Both the position numbers and the translations under genes were made by a program. A stretch of DNA of 33,691 nt from Verrucomicrobiota bacterium (lineage in GTDB: Bacteria; Verrucomicrobiota; Verrucomicrobiia; Chthoniobacterales; UBA10450), in NCBI GenBank assembly GCA_003220055.1, contig QHRF01000009.1, positions 1 through 33,691 of the forward strand, given 5' to 3'. Position 1 is the stretch's first letter; every line of letters starts with the position of its first letter. Shown in pieces: positions 1-9,046 of the stretch. The notes beneath the pieces were generated by a model. It did no database searches. It saw only the letters and a program-made list of their open reading frames with translations, and was not told the DNA's origin.

Positions 1-1185
1 CGCGCGCCCGGGATCACCAGCTACCACTTCGGGGAATATAGTGTTGAGCACAGGCCCGCCATTGACCACTACCGCCCCGACATCGGTGTCGCTAACCCAG
101 GTAAGTCCTTTGTCGTGCGACACGGCGATGTGCGGGTGGCCGTCGTTGGCTTGATAACCGAAATACAACGTGCCGTCGGTCGCGACTCCGAGTGATGGGT
201 CGCTCTTGGTCTGATGACTGCCATCGGATGGATTGTCTTCCTCGCCATTACTAGTCGAGCTAGGGATGATTCGGACGTTCCAGGTTATGCCATTGTTCTC
301 CGAGACAGCGACGGCCTGCTTACTGGCCTCGTGGAATGGAAGTGTCCCGCCGCATCCCTTGTCCGGCACGTAGACGGTTCCGTCAGCCGGCGACACTTTC
401 ACGTGGCCGTGCAGACCGGCGCAATCAGCGATCGTGAACATGGGCGTGGCTGCCTGGCTGAAAAGAAGTCCGCCGTTATCGCTGCGAAACGCGCGTGCGT
501 CCGTGACGCTTTGCGACGCGTAGTAGACCGCCTCTGGATAGAGTGGTCCGGGGTTAGGCAGCGGCGAATGATATGGGCCGCCACCGAGAGTCTCATGGTC
601 GATGTCGGAAGGAATAACGCCGTCGCTCGGAGTAAAATGGTCTCCATCGTCATCAGTAATGTCGATCGTAGAACCGGCCGGGGTTAGGCCTTCGAGTTGG
701 GCGACGAATGTGCGCCCGGTGTCGTGTAACGTAAACAGGATCGGATCACCGAATCCGCGTGGGGTGTTGGCGCTCAGTAGCGGCTTGTTTTCCCAAGTCG
801 TGCCGGCAGGCGACGAGCAGTCATCCCAGGTCACTTTCGCCATGGCGGCCGAGAAGCCGCCGAACAAAAGGGAGGTACCGCCATTCGGGATGTCATTAAT
901 GGAGCCATTGACGTTGTGGTTGTGGTTAACCGCTTCCCTGGTCCAGTTACTGCCGACGGAAGGTTCGCCTACACTGTCGGCCACGCCCTGTGGCGACATG
1001 TAGTTAAAGAAGCGCGGGGTCCCGGGTGGAGCTGTAGCGGTAACCGTAGCTGTAGCCGTAGATGTCGACGAGGGCGTGGAGGCGAAGCTGAATATCGTCA
1101 GCCCGAGCCCGACTGAACAAAGGCAAAGAGCCATGATGAGGCGGGCATTAAAAAGGCCCGATTGAGAAGCAGGACTTTTTTTCAT
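1..1185 (-). CDS. Secreted Asp-box (BNR-type) repeat protein, partial
   Basis: An uninterrupted frame of 395 codons runs from ATG at 1185 to the left edge of the window, so the C-terminus is missing. AGGAA lies 6 to 10 bases before the ATG. Residues 1-36 form a Sec-type signal (basic start, hydrophobic LIMALCLCSVGLGL, probable cut after FSFA), followed by a Ser/Thr-rich linker of about 15 residues. Two Asp-box-like motifs, SENNGITW and the more canonical SHDKGLTW, lie in the last 100 visible residues. Asp boxes mark beta-propeller folds such as sialidases and BNR exo-enzymes; no catalytic residues can be assigned from the visible part. It is probably exported to the periplasm or cell surface. 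The neighbouring LuxR-type gene is on the same strand upstream. I am confident this is a real exported gene and unsure of its activity. Confidence 0.85.
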   Translation of the reverse strand, partial: MKKSPASQSGLFNARLIMALCLCSVGLGLTIFSFASTPSSTSTATATVTATAPPGTPRFFNYMSPQGVADSVGEPSVGSNWTREAVNHNHNVNGSINDIPNGGTSLLFGGFSAAMAKVTWDDCSSPAGTTWENKPLLSANTPRGFGDPILFTLHDTGRTFVAQLEGLTPAGSTIDITDDDGDHFTPSDGVIPSDIDHETLGGGPYHSPLPNPGPLYPEAVYYASQSVTDARAFRSDNGGLLFSQAATPMFTIADCAGLHGHVKVSPADGTVYVPDKGCGGTLPFHEASKQAVAVSENNGITWNVRIIPSSTSNGEEDNPSDGSHQTKSDPSLGVATDGTLYFGYQANDGHPHIAVSHDKGLTWVSDTDVGAVVVNGGPVLNTIFPEVVAGDPGRA

Positions 1186-1362
1186 GATGATTTCCTGTGT
1201 GACATTTGAGTATTCGAAGAATCCGGGTTGTCCGGTTGCCATTTTTTTCCGAAATTAGCCGCCCTGAGAAAGAAGTTTCCCTGGAAGCCTGAATCGATTC
1301 TCACAGGCAAACCGGCCCTATGTACAGGCCGATTCATTGAAACAAATTTTCTCGCGCGATTA

Positions 1363-1893
1363 TTATCGCGTGTTGCCAGTCAATTCAGACGCGAAACTGG
1401 CGGCGGCAGTCCGGTTTTCGACGCCGAGCTTTGGATAAATCCGCTCGAGATGTTTTCCGACAGTCGCTGGCGTAATTCCGAGGATTAGACCGATCTCGGC
1501 ATTCGATTTTCCCTGGGTGAGCCACAACAACACCTCGCGCTCACGTGGTGTGAGACTGTTATGCTCGCGGGGCCATCCTTTGCCATTCCTGGTAATCAGT
1601 TCCAGGAGCAGACCAATAAGATGTGGGGTGTAGAGGTTTTGCCGCTTTAGATAAAGTCGCGCATCGCCCCGTTTGGCGGCCAACGACTCAGGCGCTTTCG
1701 GCTCTCCTTTTTTTGCGAGCCAGCGGCGTACCTTATCGGGGAGGACTCTTGTTCGTGCACGCCCGCCAAAGAACTCCTTCAACCATCGCCGTGCAGCTGG
1801 ATCGGCAAAATGAATCTTGTAGCGCGGAGTGGCGAGTACGATTCCGCGTCGCCTCGATTTGCTTGGCTTTGTCGGCGGACCTGATTTCGACAG
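1363..1893 (-). CDS. LuxR-type (GerE) DNA-binding response regulator, short form
   Basis: The C-terminal 60 residues are a clear LuxR/GerE helix-turn-helix: LTPREREVLLWLTQGKSN, then AEIGLILGI, then KHLERIYPKLGVENRTAA. The frame is open back to a stop at 1906-1908. The earliest plausible start is CTG at 1893, preceded by AAGGA with 5-base spacing, giving 176 residues; a TTG at 1782 gives only 139. The longer form is preferred because residues translated upstream (HFADPAARRWLKEFFG) look like conserved protein. No receiver domain is present, so the input signal is unknown. It is transcribed divergently from the RHS gene at 2163 across a 269-base gap. A relic of a related gene lies at 7246-7405. 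Confidence 0.75.
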   Translation of the reverse strand: MSKSGPPTKPSKSRRRGIVLATPRYKIHFADPAARRWLKEFFGGRARTRVLPDKVRRWLAKKGEPKAPESLAAKRGDARLYLKRQNLYTPHLIGLLLELITRNGKGWPREHNSLTPREREVLLWLTQGKSNAEIGLILGITPATVGKHLERIYPKLGVENRTAAASFASELTGNTR

Positions 1894-1998
1894 AGTGATC
1901 CTTTCTCAATGTGTAATACGAGATCTCACATCCAAGGTTTGCGAAAACGTTAAAATTTCTCGCGGTCGGACGTTAAGAGTCACCCTCGGCAAAAAGCG

Positions 1999-2014
1999 TA
2001 CGGCGTTCGCCGTA
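1999..2014. promoter_or_regulatory. Hairpin in the divergent LuxR / RHS intergenic region
   Basis: TACGGCG-TT-CGCCGTA is a perfect 7-bp inverted repeat with a 2-base centre. It lies about 150 bases before the RHS start and about 105 bases before the divergent LuxR-type gene. It could be an operator for the neighbouring regulator or a processing hairpin; nothing else in 1894-2162 is recognisable. Confidence 0.3.
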
Positions 2015-2162
2015 TATACGCGCGCGGTGCGATTTGAAAGAATCCGCCGCCATGAGCCCAGCTTCAGAAGGTTGCAGCGCGGCCCGATTTAGTGCGCGCG
2101 TTTTGCAATTCCTGCGGGAAGGCGCTCGAAAATTCTCAACGGAAACAAATCAATGTAATTAT

Positions 2163-5100
2163 ATGCGCAAGATCCCTCCAAAGTTACTAAGCCTCGTGTT
2201 GTTTGTCCTTCCTTGTATCGCGCATGCGCAAGTGTCTGTGACGCTGATAATACATAACCGGACGGATGCTGTTGGGTGTGACAGGGACTGTACGAATCCG
2301 ATTTATCGTTGTACTCTGGCCGGCGACACCGCCTGCTTTGGGGGCAGTATGACAGTAGATTCCAATGCTGCGCCGGGTGATTATATTTACGGTCTTTACA
2401 CGCCCGACGGTTATCGAGTGGGACGGCAAGCAGATTATCGGGTAAACGCTGATGGGACGAGTGGATGGGTGGCTAATGATCCAGGATTTGGCTGTGTAAA
2501 TGCCCTGGACGGTCCCGGTTCGCTATCCGTTCATTGTGATTTCGCGCCTACAGGATCATTTCATTCCGAAGCGTCCGCCCAAGCCACTGTGGACGTCGTT
2601 ACTGCGTGTGATAATCGCAATGTGGGCGATTTGACCAACATAAATTTACCGCTTTCTATCGGCACAACCACGCGCCCAGAATATGCAAAGGCCAACGACA
2701 AAAAGCTATGTCTGGAACCGGGGCAGCCGTCGGAATCCCCGCCAATGGCGCTCTATAGTGCACATCTATTGCTCGCGAGCCTAAATATCGAAGATACGCC
2801 GATTCGCTACTCCCCGCCGCGCGGTCCACAGTTGAACCTGACCGTTAGTTACAGTCAGAGGGAAAGGCAGCAACCACAAACGTTCAGCTATTCAAATCTC
2901 GGACCTAAGTGGACTTTCAATTGGCTATCGTATGTCACCGACAATCCAAATAATGTTGGAGCAAAGGTATCAGCTTATGCCCCGAGCGGTGGAATCGAAG
3001 TTTATTCAGGTTTCAACTCGGGCACCCAAAGCTATCTGCCAGATCCGCAGAGCCATGCTGTGCTCGTTCGAACCTCATCTGCCAGTTACGAAAAGCGGTT
3101 TCCAGACGGCTCAAGACAGATCTTCAACCTCACGGATGGTGCCCCTTCCTATCCGCGGAAGATTTTCATGACCCAGTGGATTGATCCCGCTGGAAACGCG
3201 GTGACGCTCAGCTTTGATTCAAGTTTTCGAATCACCACAGTTACAGACGCTCTCGGTCAGGTAACGTCGCTTTCTTACGAATTGTCCGGTGATTCCCTGA
3301 AAATCACCAAGGTGACCGATCCTTTCGGTAGATATGCTGTCTTCGGGTATACAAACGGTCAGCTCACGAGCATCACTGACCCGATCGGGATTCGGTCGCA
3401 ATTTAGTTATGCCAGCGGAACTGATTTCATCAATTCGCTGCAAACGCCATACGGCACGTCCACGTTTTCGACCGATTCAAACAGCAATACGAATCACTGG
3501 ATTGAAATGACCGATCCGCTCGGCGGCAAGGAGAGAGTTGAATATCGAGACGACGCGCCCGGTATTAACGCGAGCGATCCATCTGGCACGGTTCCCACCG
3601 GTTTTACCAATTCAGGTCTCGATGTCGCAAACACCTTCTACTGGGATAAGAAAGCCATTCAGATGTATCCGCCGGTAAATGGCGTGTACGACTACACCAA
3701 GGCCCGAATCACTCATTGGGCTAAGAATGCGGATGGCTCTGTCTCCGGAATTGCGGCGAGTGAAAAGGCTCCACTGGAAAACCGCGTTTGTTACAGCTAC
3801 ACCGGCCAAACGAACACGAATCATGTGGGACCGAGTGGAAGCCCAAGCCAAGTCGCACGCGTTCTCGACGATGGAACAACGCAGGCCTCGCAATACGAAT
3901 ACAATAGCATCGGAAAGATAACCAAAGCGACCGACCCGATTGGGCGCGTGAGCAGCTATACTTATGATCCGAACAATATCGATCTGCTCACCGTTTATCA
4001 AAAGAACCCGGCCAGTGTTAGCACCGATCCGAGCGGAGCTCCTGCGGATAAGGTCGCAAGCTACATTTACAATTCGCTGCACGAGCCGCTAATCGCGACC
4101 GATGCCGCCGGTAAGACAACGACTTACACCTACAGACCGGATGGGCATGGACAGCTCCAATCTGCTCAAAACGCAAAAGGCGAAACAACGACCTACGGTT
4201 ACGGCCCTGTAACAGGTGTACCGATCGACTACCTGGCTTCGGTTACGAGTCCGACGTTCAACAATTCATCGGCGGTCACGAGTTTGACTTATGACAGCGC
4301 AAACCGGGTACGCACAGTCACCAGCAGTCCCGATAACTACACAGTCACGACCGATTATGACGCTCTTGATCGCACAACGCAGATCAGTTATCCGGACGGG
4401 ACGAATCAGCAGTTCCAGTACACCGATAGCGTGAGAGGAATGACGCTTGATTTGACGGCGAGCAAAGACCGTCGAGGGCATTGGACATACCGCCATTACA
4501 ATTCGAATCGGCAGATGGATTCAATTACAGATCCGTTGAGTCGCCAGACGCTCTATGGTTGGTGCGCCTGCGGATCACTGACCAGCATTACCGATCCACG
4601 TGGCAAAGTGACCGTCTTCGATCGCGATCTGCAAAGCCGAGTCGCATCGAAGCGGTTTGCTGATAACACATTGGTTTCGTACATCTACGAGAATACCACG
4701 AGTCGGTTGAAATCGATGACGGACGCCCTCACTCAAACGACTAATTACCAATATTTTCTCGACGATAATCTTCAGCAGATCAGCTACGCAGGCGCGCTGC
4801 ATGTAACCCCGACAGTAAGCTTTGCCTACGATCCGAATTACAACCGTATCGCCTCGATGACTGACGGAACCGGAATCACGAATTATGGCTACCTTCCCGT
4901 TGCCAATCCGCCCGCGCTCGGCGCTGATCAGCTTCAAAGCGTTGACGGTCCGTTTGTGAACGACACGATTAGCTACAGCTACGATGAACTCGGGCGCGTT
5001 ACCAATCGCTCAATCAACGGGGCTTCTAATGCGGTAACTTGGGCTTTCGATAGTCTGGGTCGCACCAGTTCCGAAACAAATAACCTAGGCGCGTTTGCCT

Positions 5101-6635
5101 ACGCTTACGACAGCGTGACGAATCGGTTAATTAAAGTTACCTACCCCAACGGGGAATCGAGCGCTTACACATATTTTCCGAACATCCAGGACAGACGCCT
5201 GCAGGAAATTAAGAGCCTGACCAGCAGAAAAAAACTGATTTCGCAGTTTGATTATACCTACGATGTCGAGGGACAAATTGGGAGCTGGACTCAGGATAAT
5301 TCAGCCCTGTCGCGATCGCAGCGGTACGATTTTGGCTACGATAATGCCGATCAAGTGCTCACGGCGCCTCTCCGGGACACCTCAAGAAAAAATACGCTGA
5401 TCAAACAGTTCACCTACGCCTACGATTTTAGTGGTAACCGCACGTCGGAGCAGGTTGGCACGGTTGCGACGACCGCGGTGCCAAACGACGTGAATGAGAT
5501 TGTGAGCCAGAGCGGCGGCACGAATCGCACGTTGACTTACGATCTGAATGGTAACCTCATTGACGACAGCTCCAGCCGCACATTTGAGTGGGACGCAGCG
5601 AATCGGCTCTTAGCGATTAATTACACCGGAACGAGTAACCGTTCTGAGTTTACCTATGACGGGCTTGGGCGGCGAGTAAAGATCGTGGAGAAAAATGGGA
5701 GCGCAGTTACCAGTACGAAACAGTTCGTCTGGAACGGAAGCTCGATCGCCGAAGAGCGCGATGCGAACAACGTAGTCACACGGCGGTTTTATTCGCAAGG
5801 CGAACAAATTGGTGCCGCGAGTTATTTTTACACGCGCGACCACTTAGGCAGTATTCGCGAGCTCACTGATGGCAGCGGCGTTGTGCAAGCTCGGTACGAC
5901 TACGATCCGTACGGACGCCGGACGAAAATCAACGGCACGCTGGAGGCCGCCTTCGGGTTTACCGGGCACTACTACCATGCTCCAAGCAATCTTAACCTAA
6001 CACTCTATCGTGGTTATGATCCGGATCTCGGTCGATGGCTTAGCCGAGATCCAAAGGGAGAAACAGCGGGCGTGAACTTATATCGCTACGCCGACAATGC
6101 TCCAACTGGCGTGATTGATCCGACTGGCTTGGACGTCATCGTCCTTCTTAATTCCAACGCCGTTAACATCCTTGGCTACGTTCCTCAGGGGCACATTGCG
6201 ACTCTGGTAGGAAACAATCAGACTGGATGGGTTTATTACTCACGGAATGGATACGGCGGTTGGCCTTGGCAGGGTAAGAATGGCGACTTTACTAGACACG
6301 AATTTGATTCGTTCGAAGATTTCAAGAATAGCGGATTCGCGAACCAGTACGATCAGGCTTATCACATCCGGGCAAGGGCCGATCAGGATCAAGCAATGAT
6401 CGATTATGGAAATGAGCATTACGACGAACGATACCATTCGATCATTCCACCGAGTAATAATTGCGCCGACCTGACGGAAGAAATGCTTGGCGCTGGCGGA
6501 TTTCATATATCGGGGGACAATCAATATCAGCTTTACAGCGACTTCGGTCATATCGGCAGCCCTGAGGTCCCGAAATTTCTTTTCCCAAACATTCTCAGGT
6601 CAAACACCGGCCGATTGTGGAACGTGCCTCCATGA
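2163..6635 (+). CDS. Secreted RHS/YD-repeat protein with polymorphic C-terminal domain
   Basis: The protein has 1490 residues from ATG 2163, chosen because a clean signal peptide begins there (MRKIPPKLLSLVLFVLPCIAHA, cut before QVSV); the frame extends upstream to 2034 without signal-like sequence. A Cys-rich stretch follows (GCDRDCTNPIYRC). A DUF6531-like opening (YSNLGPKWTFNW) comes near residue 260, then a long array of YD repeats (TYDALDRTT, YSYDELGRVTN, FTYDGLGRRVK). The RHS core ends at about residues 1285-1320 with LYRGYDPDLGRWLSRDP and YRYADNAPTGVIDPTGLD. The last ~170 residues are unlike the repeats and form the usual variable toxin/effector position. There GHIATLVGN (His1344) precedes NNCADLTEEM (Cys1434), the order seen in permuted papain-like folds such as NlpC/P60-like YiiX or LRAT. 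That domain call is an inference. It may act at the cell surface or in competition with neighbours. Confidence 0.9.
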   Translation: MRKIPPKLLSLVLFVLPCIAHAQVSVTLIIHNRTDAVGCDRDCTNPIYRCTLAGDTACFGGSMTVDSNAAPGDYIYGLYTPDGYRVGRQADYRVNADGTSGWVANDPGFGCVNALDGPGSLSVHCDFAPTGSFHSEASAQATVDVVTACDNRNVGDLTNINLPLSIGTTTRPEYAKANDKKLCLEPGQPSESPPMALYSAHLLLASLNIEDTPIRYSPPRGPQLNLTVSYSQRERQQPQTFSYSNLGPKWTFNWLSYVTDNPNNVGAKVSAYAPSGGIEVYSGFNSGTQSYLPDPQSHAVLVRTSSASYEKRFPDGSRQIFNLTDGAPSYPRKIFMTQWIDPAGNAVTLSFDSSFRITTVTDALGQVTSLSYELSGDSLKITKVTDPFGRYAVFGYTNGQLTSITDPIGIRSQFSYASGTDFINSLQTPYGTSTFSTDSNSNTNHWIEMTDPLGGKERVEYRDDAPGINASDPSGTVPTGFTNSGLDVANTFYWDKKAIQMYPPVNGVYDYTKARITHWAKNADGSVSGIAASEKAPLENRVCYSYTGQTNTNHVGPSGSPSQVARVLDDGTTQASQYEYNSIGKITKATDPIGRVSSYTYDPNNIDLLTVYQKNPASVSTDPSGAPADKVASYIYNSLHEPLIATDAAGKTTTYTYRPDGHGQLQSAQNAKGETTTYGYGPVTGVPIDYLASVTSPTFNNSSAVTSLTYDSANRVRTVTSSPDNYTVTTDYDALDRTTQISYPDGTNQQFQYTDSVRGMTLDLTASKDRRGHWTYRHYNSNRQMDSITDPLSRQTLYGWCACGSLTSITDPRGKVTVFDRDLQSRVASKRFADNTLVSYIYENTTSRLKSMTDALTQTTNYQYFLDDNLQQISYAGALHVTPTVSFAYDPNYNRIASMTDGTGITNYGYLPVANPPALGADQLQSVDGPFVNDTISYSYDELGRVTNRSINGASNAVTWAFDSLGRTSSETNNLGAFAYAYDSVTNRLIKVTYPNGESSAYTYFPNIQDRRLQEIKSLTSRKKLISQFDYTYDVEGQIGSWTQDNSALSRSQRYDFGYDNADQVLTAPLRDTSRKNTLIKQFTYAYDFSGNRTSEQVGTVATTAVPNDVNEIVSQSGGTNRTLTYDLNGNLIDDSSSRTFEWDAANRLLAINYTGTSNRSEFTYDGLGRRVKIVEKNGSAVTSTKQFVWNGSSIAEERDANNVVTRRFYSQGEQIGAASYFYTRDHLGSIRELTDGSGVVQARYDYDPYGRRTKINGTLEAAFGFTGHYYHAPSNLNLTLYRGYDPDLGRWLSRDPKGETAGVNLYRYADNAPTGVIDPTGLDVIVLLNSNAVNILGYVPQGHIATLVGNNQTGWVYYSRNGYGGWPWQGKNGDFTRHEFDSFEDFKNSGFANQYDQAYHIRARADQDQAMIDYGNEHYDERYHSIIPPSNNCADLTEEMLGAGGFHISGDNQYQLYSDFGHIGSPEVPKFLFPNILRSNTGRLWNVPP

Positions 6636-6674
6636 TCGATTACCATAATCTCGAATTTAGCTCCGCGATACGAT

Positions 6675-7046
6675 ATGCGAAGGTTATTAGTTGATCTAAT
6701 TGGGTTATCGCTGTTAATCGCGCCAATACTATTGCATCTTCTACCGAGCAATTCTGGGTTACTGATTCTGTTAAGCATTCCGGTGCTCGTCGGTTTTACT
6801 CGTGGTGTTGCCGAGGCACATTTTTTGAGCAGGATACCGCGCACAATTGCAGCATTGGAATGGGCTGTGATTGTTTTTGTGTCGGACATTATTTTGTGCA
6901 TCCCAAATTCTAAATCGGATCCGCACACTAATTTTTTGACTGTATTCGCGGCTTTTTTCCTGATCTTTATTGTTCCAAGTATCGCACTAAGTATTGGTGG
7001 ATTTATAGTTGCCGTCGCTTGGCAAACCGGTCGACGCGCTGCCTAG
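6675..7046 (+). CDS. Small multi-pass membrane protein, candidate RHS immunity protein
   Basis: This 123-residue protein starts 39 bases after the RHS stop. It has about four hydrophobic segments: LVDLIGLSLLIAPILLHLL, SGLLILLSIPVLVGF, WAVIVFVSDIILCI and FAAFFLIFIVPSIALSIGG. The start has no strong ribosome site, consistent with coupling to the RHS gene. I recognise no family. Its position directly behind a variable RHS C-terminus is where immunity genes usually lie, and membrane immunity proteins are common for toxins acting outside the cytoplasm; that role is inferred from position only. The base composition here (AT-rich, with many TTT and ATT codons) differs from the housekeeping genes further right, as is usual for exchangeable toxin/immunity tips. 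Confidence 0.6.
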   Translation: MRRLLVDLIGLSLLIAPILLHLLPSNSGLLILLSIPVLVGFTRGVAEAHFLSRIPRTIAALEWAVIVFVSDIILCIPNSKSDPHTNFLTVFAAFFLIFIVPSIALSIGGFIVAVAWQTGRRAA

Positions 7047-7154
7047 CCGAGCCTGCTGAGGCTTTGTCTAGCTGGGGACCGCATAGGCACGGGTCTCATT
7101 AACCTAAAGTATGTGGCTTCTTATTATCTGTAAGTTTTGAAAACGGGCGAAAAC

Positions 7155-7245
7155 GGGGTCAGATCTAAACTCCGAAAGTCTTCGCGAGCAGGCTATTTGA
7201 CATTGGCGGGAGAATTTTGGTAGCAGAGCGCGGTGGCGCGTCCCC
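7155..7245. repeat. 91-bp repeat, copy A (transposon-end-like)
   Basis: This stretch matches 9047-9137 at 89 of 91 positions by eye. It begins GGGGTCAGATCTAAAC, resembling the terminal sequence I associate with REP-associated tyrosine transposase (IS200-like) elements, and contains TATTTGACATT. The far side runs into different sequence in each copy, here a LuxR gene relic. The match to that element class is from memory. Confidence 0.8.
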
Positions 7246-7405
7246 GCCGTCCGGTTCTTAACACCGAGCTTTGGATAAATGTGTTCAAGATGTTTATTAA
7301 CGGCCGCGACGCCGATTCCGAGAATGGCGCCGATCTCGGCATTGGATTTCCCGCGCGCGCAAGCCAGGCGAGCGCCTCGCGGTCACGCGGACTAATGACT
7401 TGCAA
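7246..7405 (-). pseudogene. LuxR-type helix-turn-helix relic
   Basis: Read on the minus strand, ISPRDREALAWLARAG is followed, after a one-base frame change in the CG-dinucleotide tract at about 7350-7360, by KSNAEIGAILGI and then KHLEHIYPKLGVKNRTA. This is the same order and spacing as the intact regulator at 1363-1893. The N-terminal part is absent, and the last residues run into the 91-bp repeat. It is a broken paralogue, not an expressed gene. Its truncated upstream side now abuts the start of the cupin gene. Confidence 0.75.
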
Positions 7406-7435
7406 TTCGCGCGGTGCGCAGTCTTCCTGATTCGT

Positions 7436-7831
7436 ATGAGATTCCTAAACATCTTCGCTGTCAGGACTCTGTTGGTGTTCGGCGTTTGGGTAACGCCTGC
7501 ATCGGCCCAGGATCCGGCGGTGGTTAACGCAAAGACAATACAAGTGCGGTTCGAAAACGAACGCGTCCGCGTCCTCGAGGCGAATTTGCCGCCGGGTGTC
7601 AAAGAGCAAGTCCACTCGCATCCCGCCTACGTGATCTACGTGCTCGCCGGCGGGCGATATCGCAACTACGCATCAGACGGCAAGATTACGGAGGGCACAC
7701 TTCAGACCGGCGAAGTTCTTTATCGCGAACCGTTGACTCACGCCGCGGAGAACATCGGCGACAAGCCGCTGCACATGATTCTAGTCGAGCTGAAGGGCGT
7801 ACCCGGCGCCGGCGTGTCACCTCACCCCTGA
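7436..7831 (+). CDS. Exported cupin-domain protein
   Basis: The 131-residue protein starts at ATG 7436, selected because MRFLNIFAVRTLLVFGVWVT with the following PASA forms a signal peptide (cut before QDP); an in-frame ATG 36 bases upstream would bury it. The mature part is a small beta-barrel cupin: FENERVRVLEANLPPGVKEQ, VHSHPAYVIYVLAGG (metal-binding HSH), GEVLYREPLTHAAENIG, and ILVELKG at the end. Cupins of this type are single-domain periplasmic proteins with no fixed reaction, and no substrate can be inferred. The gene stands alone between a LuxR relic and a transposon-end-like motif, so its original promoter region may have been replaced. Confidence 0.8.
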   Translation: MRFLNIFAVRTLLVFGVWVTPASAQDPAVVNAKTIQVRFENERVRVLEANLPPGVKEQVHSHPAYVIYVLAGGRYRNYASDGKITEGTLQTGEVLYREPLTHAAENIGDKPLHMILVELKGVPGAGVSPHP

Positions 7832-7837
7832 TCAATT

Positions 7838-7866
7838 GGGGTCACATCTACACATTTAACATTTCG
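7838..7866. repeat. Degenerate transposon-end-like motif
   Basis: GGGGTCACATCTACACATTT followed by AACATTTCG resembles the termini at 7155, 9047 and 11387, in the same orientation. It lies immediately beyond the stop codon of the DUF4126 gene. Confidence 0.5.
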
Positions 7867-8916
7867 TCAGACCGTCGCTGTCGCCTTGAGATCGGAATCG
7901 ACACCAACGGGTCCATCTTGATCCAAATGTTTGCGTAAATATTCGACGATCAATTCGACCTTGGCCACTTCCGCGCGCGGGAAAATGAAAACGTAGCGCG
8001 GGCCTTTTCCGCTCGCCGGAACCATATTCAGGTTCTCGGAAAGAAATTTCGGTTCTCGCGCCACCCTCATGCCCTCGAGGTCGATCGTTTGCGCGAACGG
8101 GCGCCCGTTCTTCCGGGCGATGAACAACACTTTTCGCGGTTCTTCGTTCATCGCCACCAGCGCGCCGAAGAGGTTTGCTGGAACGCCGCGTCCGCGCCCG
8201 CTCAGACAAGGCACCGCCCACGCGGTGGTTTGGCCGACCTGTTGCGCGCTGAACACGTCTACGAGTTTTTTCGGTAACGCGATCGGCAATTCTGCCGGAA
8301 CATCGAAATAAGCCGGCACGTTTAATTTTTTCCAGGCCAGCCACAGTTTCGCTTTGATCGAACGCAGTATCTTCGGTGCGAAATAAAAAAACGCCGCAAT
8401 CGCGATTGCGAAGATCGACAATGCAATAATGGGGTTGTGATAAATGAGCGCGAGCCCGCCGACCACGGCCACGTCTTCACCGAAACTGAGAGCGATGTTC
8501 GAAAATGGTTCCGGCGAAGTGTTGCTCGCCAGGCGTGTCGCCGTTTTTGCGGTATGGCTAACCAGACTGGTGCCGCCGCCAAGCACCGCGACAATCACCG
8601 TAAACGTCGGACTAGTGTGACCGAGGACTTGAGTGGCGAGCAGCGCGCCGCCGATTGGGCGGATCACGGTGTGAACTGCGTCCCAGATCGAATCGACCCA
8701 CGGAATTTTGTCGGCCAGAAACTCGAGAAAATAAAGAACGCCGGCAATCGTAATGACCCACGGGTTACCAAGCACATCGAGCGATTGGTAATCCGGTGCC
8801 AGCGTGATCCAGTGAAAATGAATGGCGAGTCCGGTGGCGAACACGGTCAGATAAAGATTAACGCCGGCGAGCGCGGCCAGTCCGAGGGCCACCGCGAGCA
8901 GATTCAATCGCTCCAC
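7867..8916 (-). CDS. DUF4126 family membrane protein
   Basis: A 349-residue protein. The N-terminal ~190 residues are hydrophobic with about five to six membrane segments: LLAVALGLAALAGVNLYLTV, WVITIAGVLYFLEFLADKIP, FTVIVAVLGGGTSLVSHTAK, and IIALSIFAIAIAAFFYFAP. The AGVNLYLTV, EFLADKIPWVDSIWD and GGGTSLVSHTAKTATRL stretches are characteristic of DUF4126. The C-terminal half is soluble (NLFGALVAMNEEPRKVLFI, then EYLRKHLDQDG). Family function is unknown; it probably sits in the inner membrane. Upstream, on the same strand, lies a stretch that may be the tail of a truncated gene (8936-9040), followed by repeat DNA. Confidence 0.85.
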   Translation of the reverse strand: MERLNLLAVALGLAALAGVNLYLTVFATGLAIHFHWITLAPDYQSLDVLGNPWVITIAGVLYFLEFLADKIPWVDSIWDAVHTVIRPIGGALLATQVLGHTSPTFTVIVAVLGGGTSLVSHTAKTATRLASNTSPEPFSNIALSFGEDVAVVGGLALIYHNPIIALSIFAIAIAAFFYFAPKILRSIKAKLWLAWKKLNVPAYFDVPAELPIALPKKLVDVFSAQQVGQTTAWAVPCLSGRGRGVPANLFGALVAMNEEPRKVLFIARKNGRPFAQTIDLEGMRVAREPKFLSENLNMVPASGKGPRYVFIFPRAEVAKVELIVEYLRKHLDQDGPVGVDSDLKATATV

Positions 8917-8935
8917 AGCAAAATTATCGGCGCCC

Positions 8936-9040
8936 CAAATGTGAATGTCTAGGTGCGACCTCTTCCTTCACAAAGGCGTCGAAGGCCGCATTCTCTTTCG
9001 CCAAGACAACGCTGAAGCCGGCGACGCTTTGATCGGGGAA
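8936..9040 (-). pseudogene. Possible C-terminal remnant of an unknown gene
   Basis: On the minus strand the frame reads DQSVAGFSVVLAKENAAFDAF and onward to a stop near 8936, which looks like ordinary coding sequence, but it has no start. It begins next to the 91-bp repeat at 9047, suggesting that the repeat's arrival cut off a gene upstream of DUF4126. This is a weak call from amino-acid composition only. Confidence 0.25.
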
Positions 9041-9046
9041 AGAAGG

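Noticed and set aside
1355-1370. CGCGAT-TATT-ATCGCG hairpin at the end of the LuxR gene as terminator
   Set aside because: The stem is only six pairs, overlaps the stop codon and lacks a T-run; too weak to call.
3612-4082. Long open frame antisense to the RHS gene
   Set aside because: The plus frame has clear YD repeats and a signal peptide; the antisense frame has no recognisable motif and is a by-product of the repeat codons.
7856-8344. 162-codon minus-strand frame overlapping DUF4126
   Set aside because: It is Arg-rich with no domain and lies in another frame of the clearly conserved DUF4126 gene.
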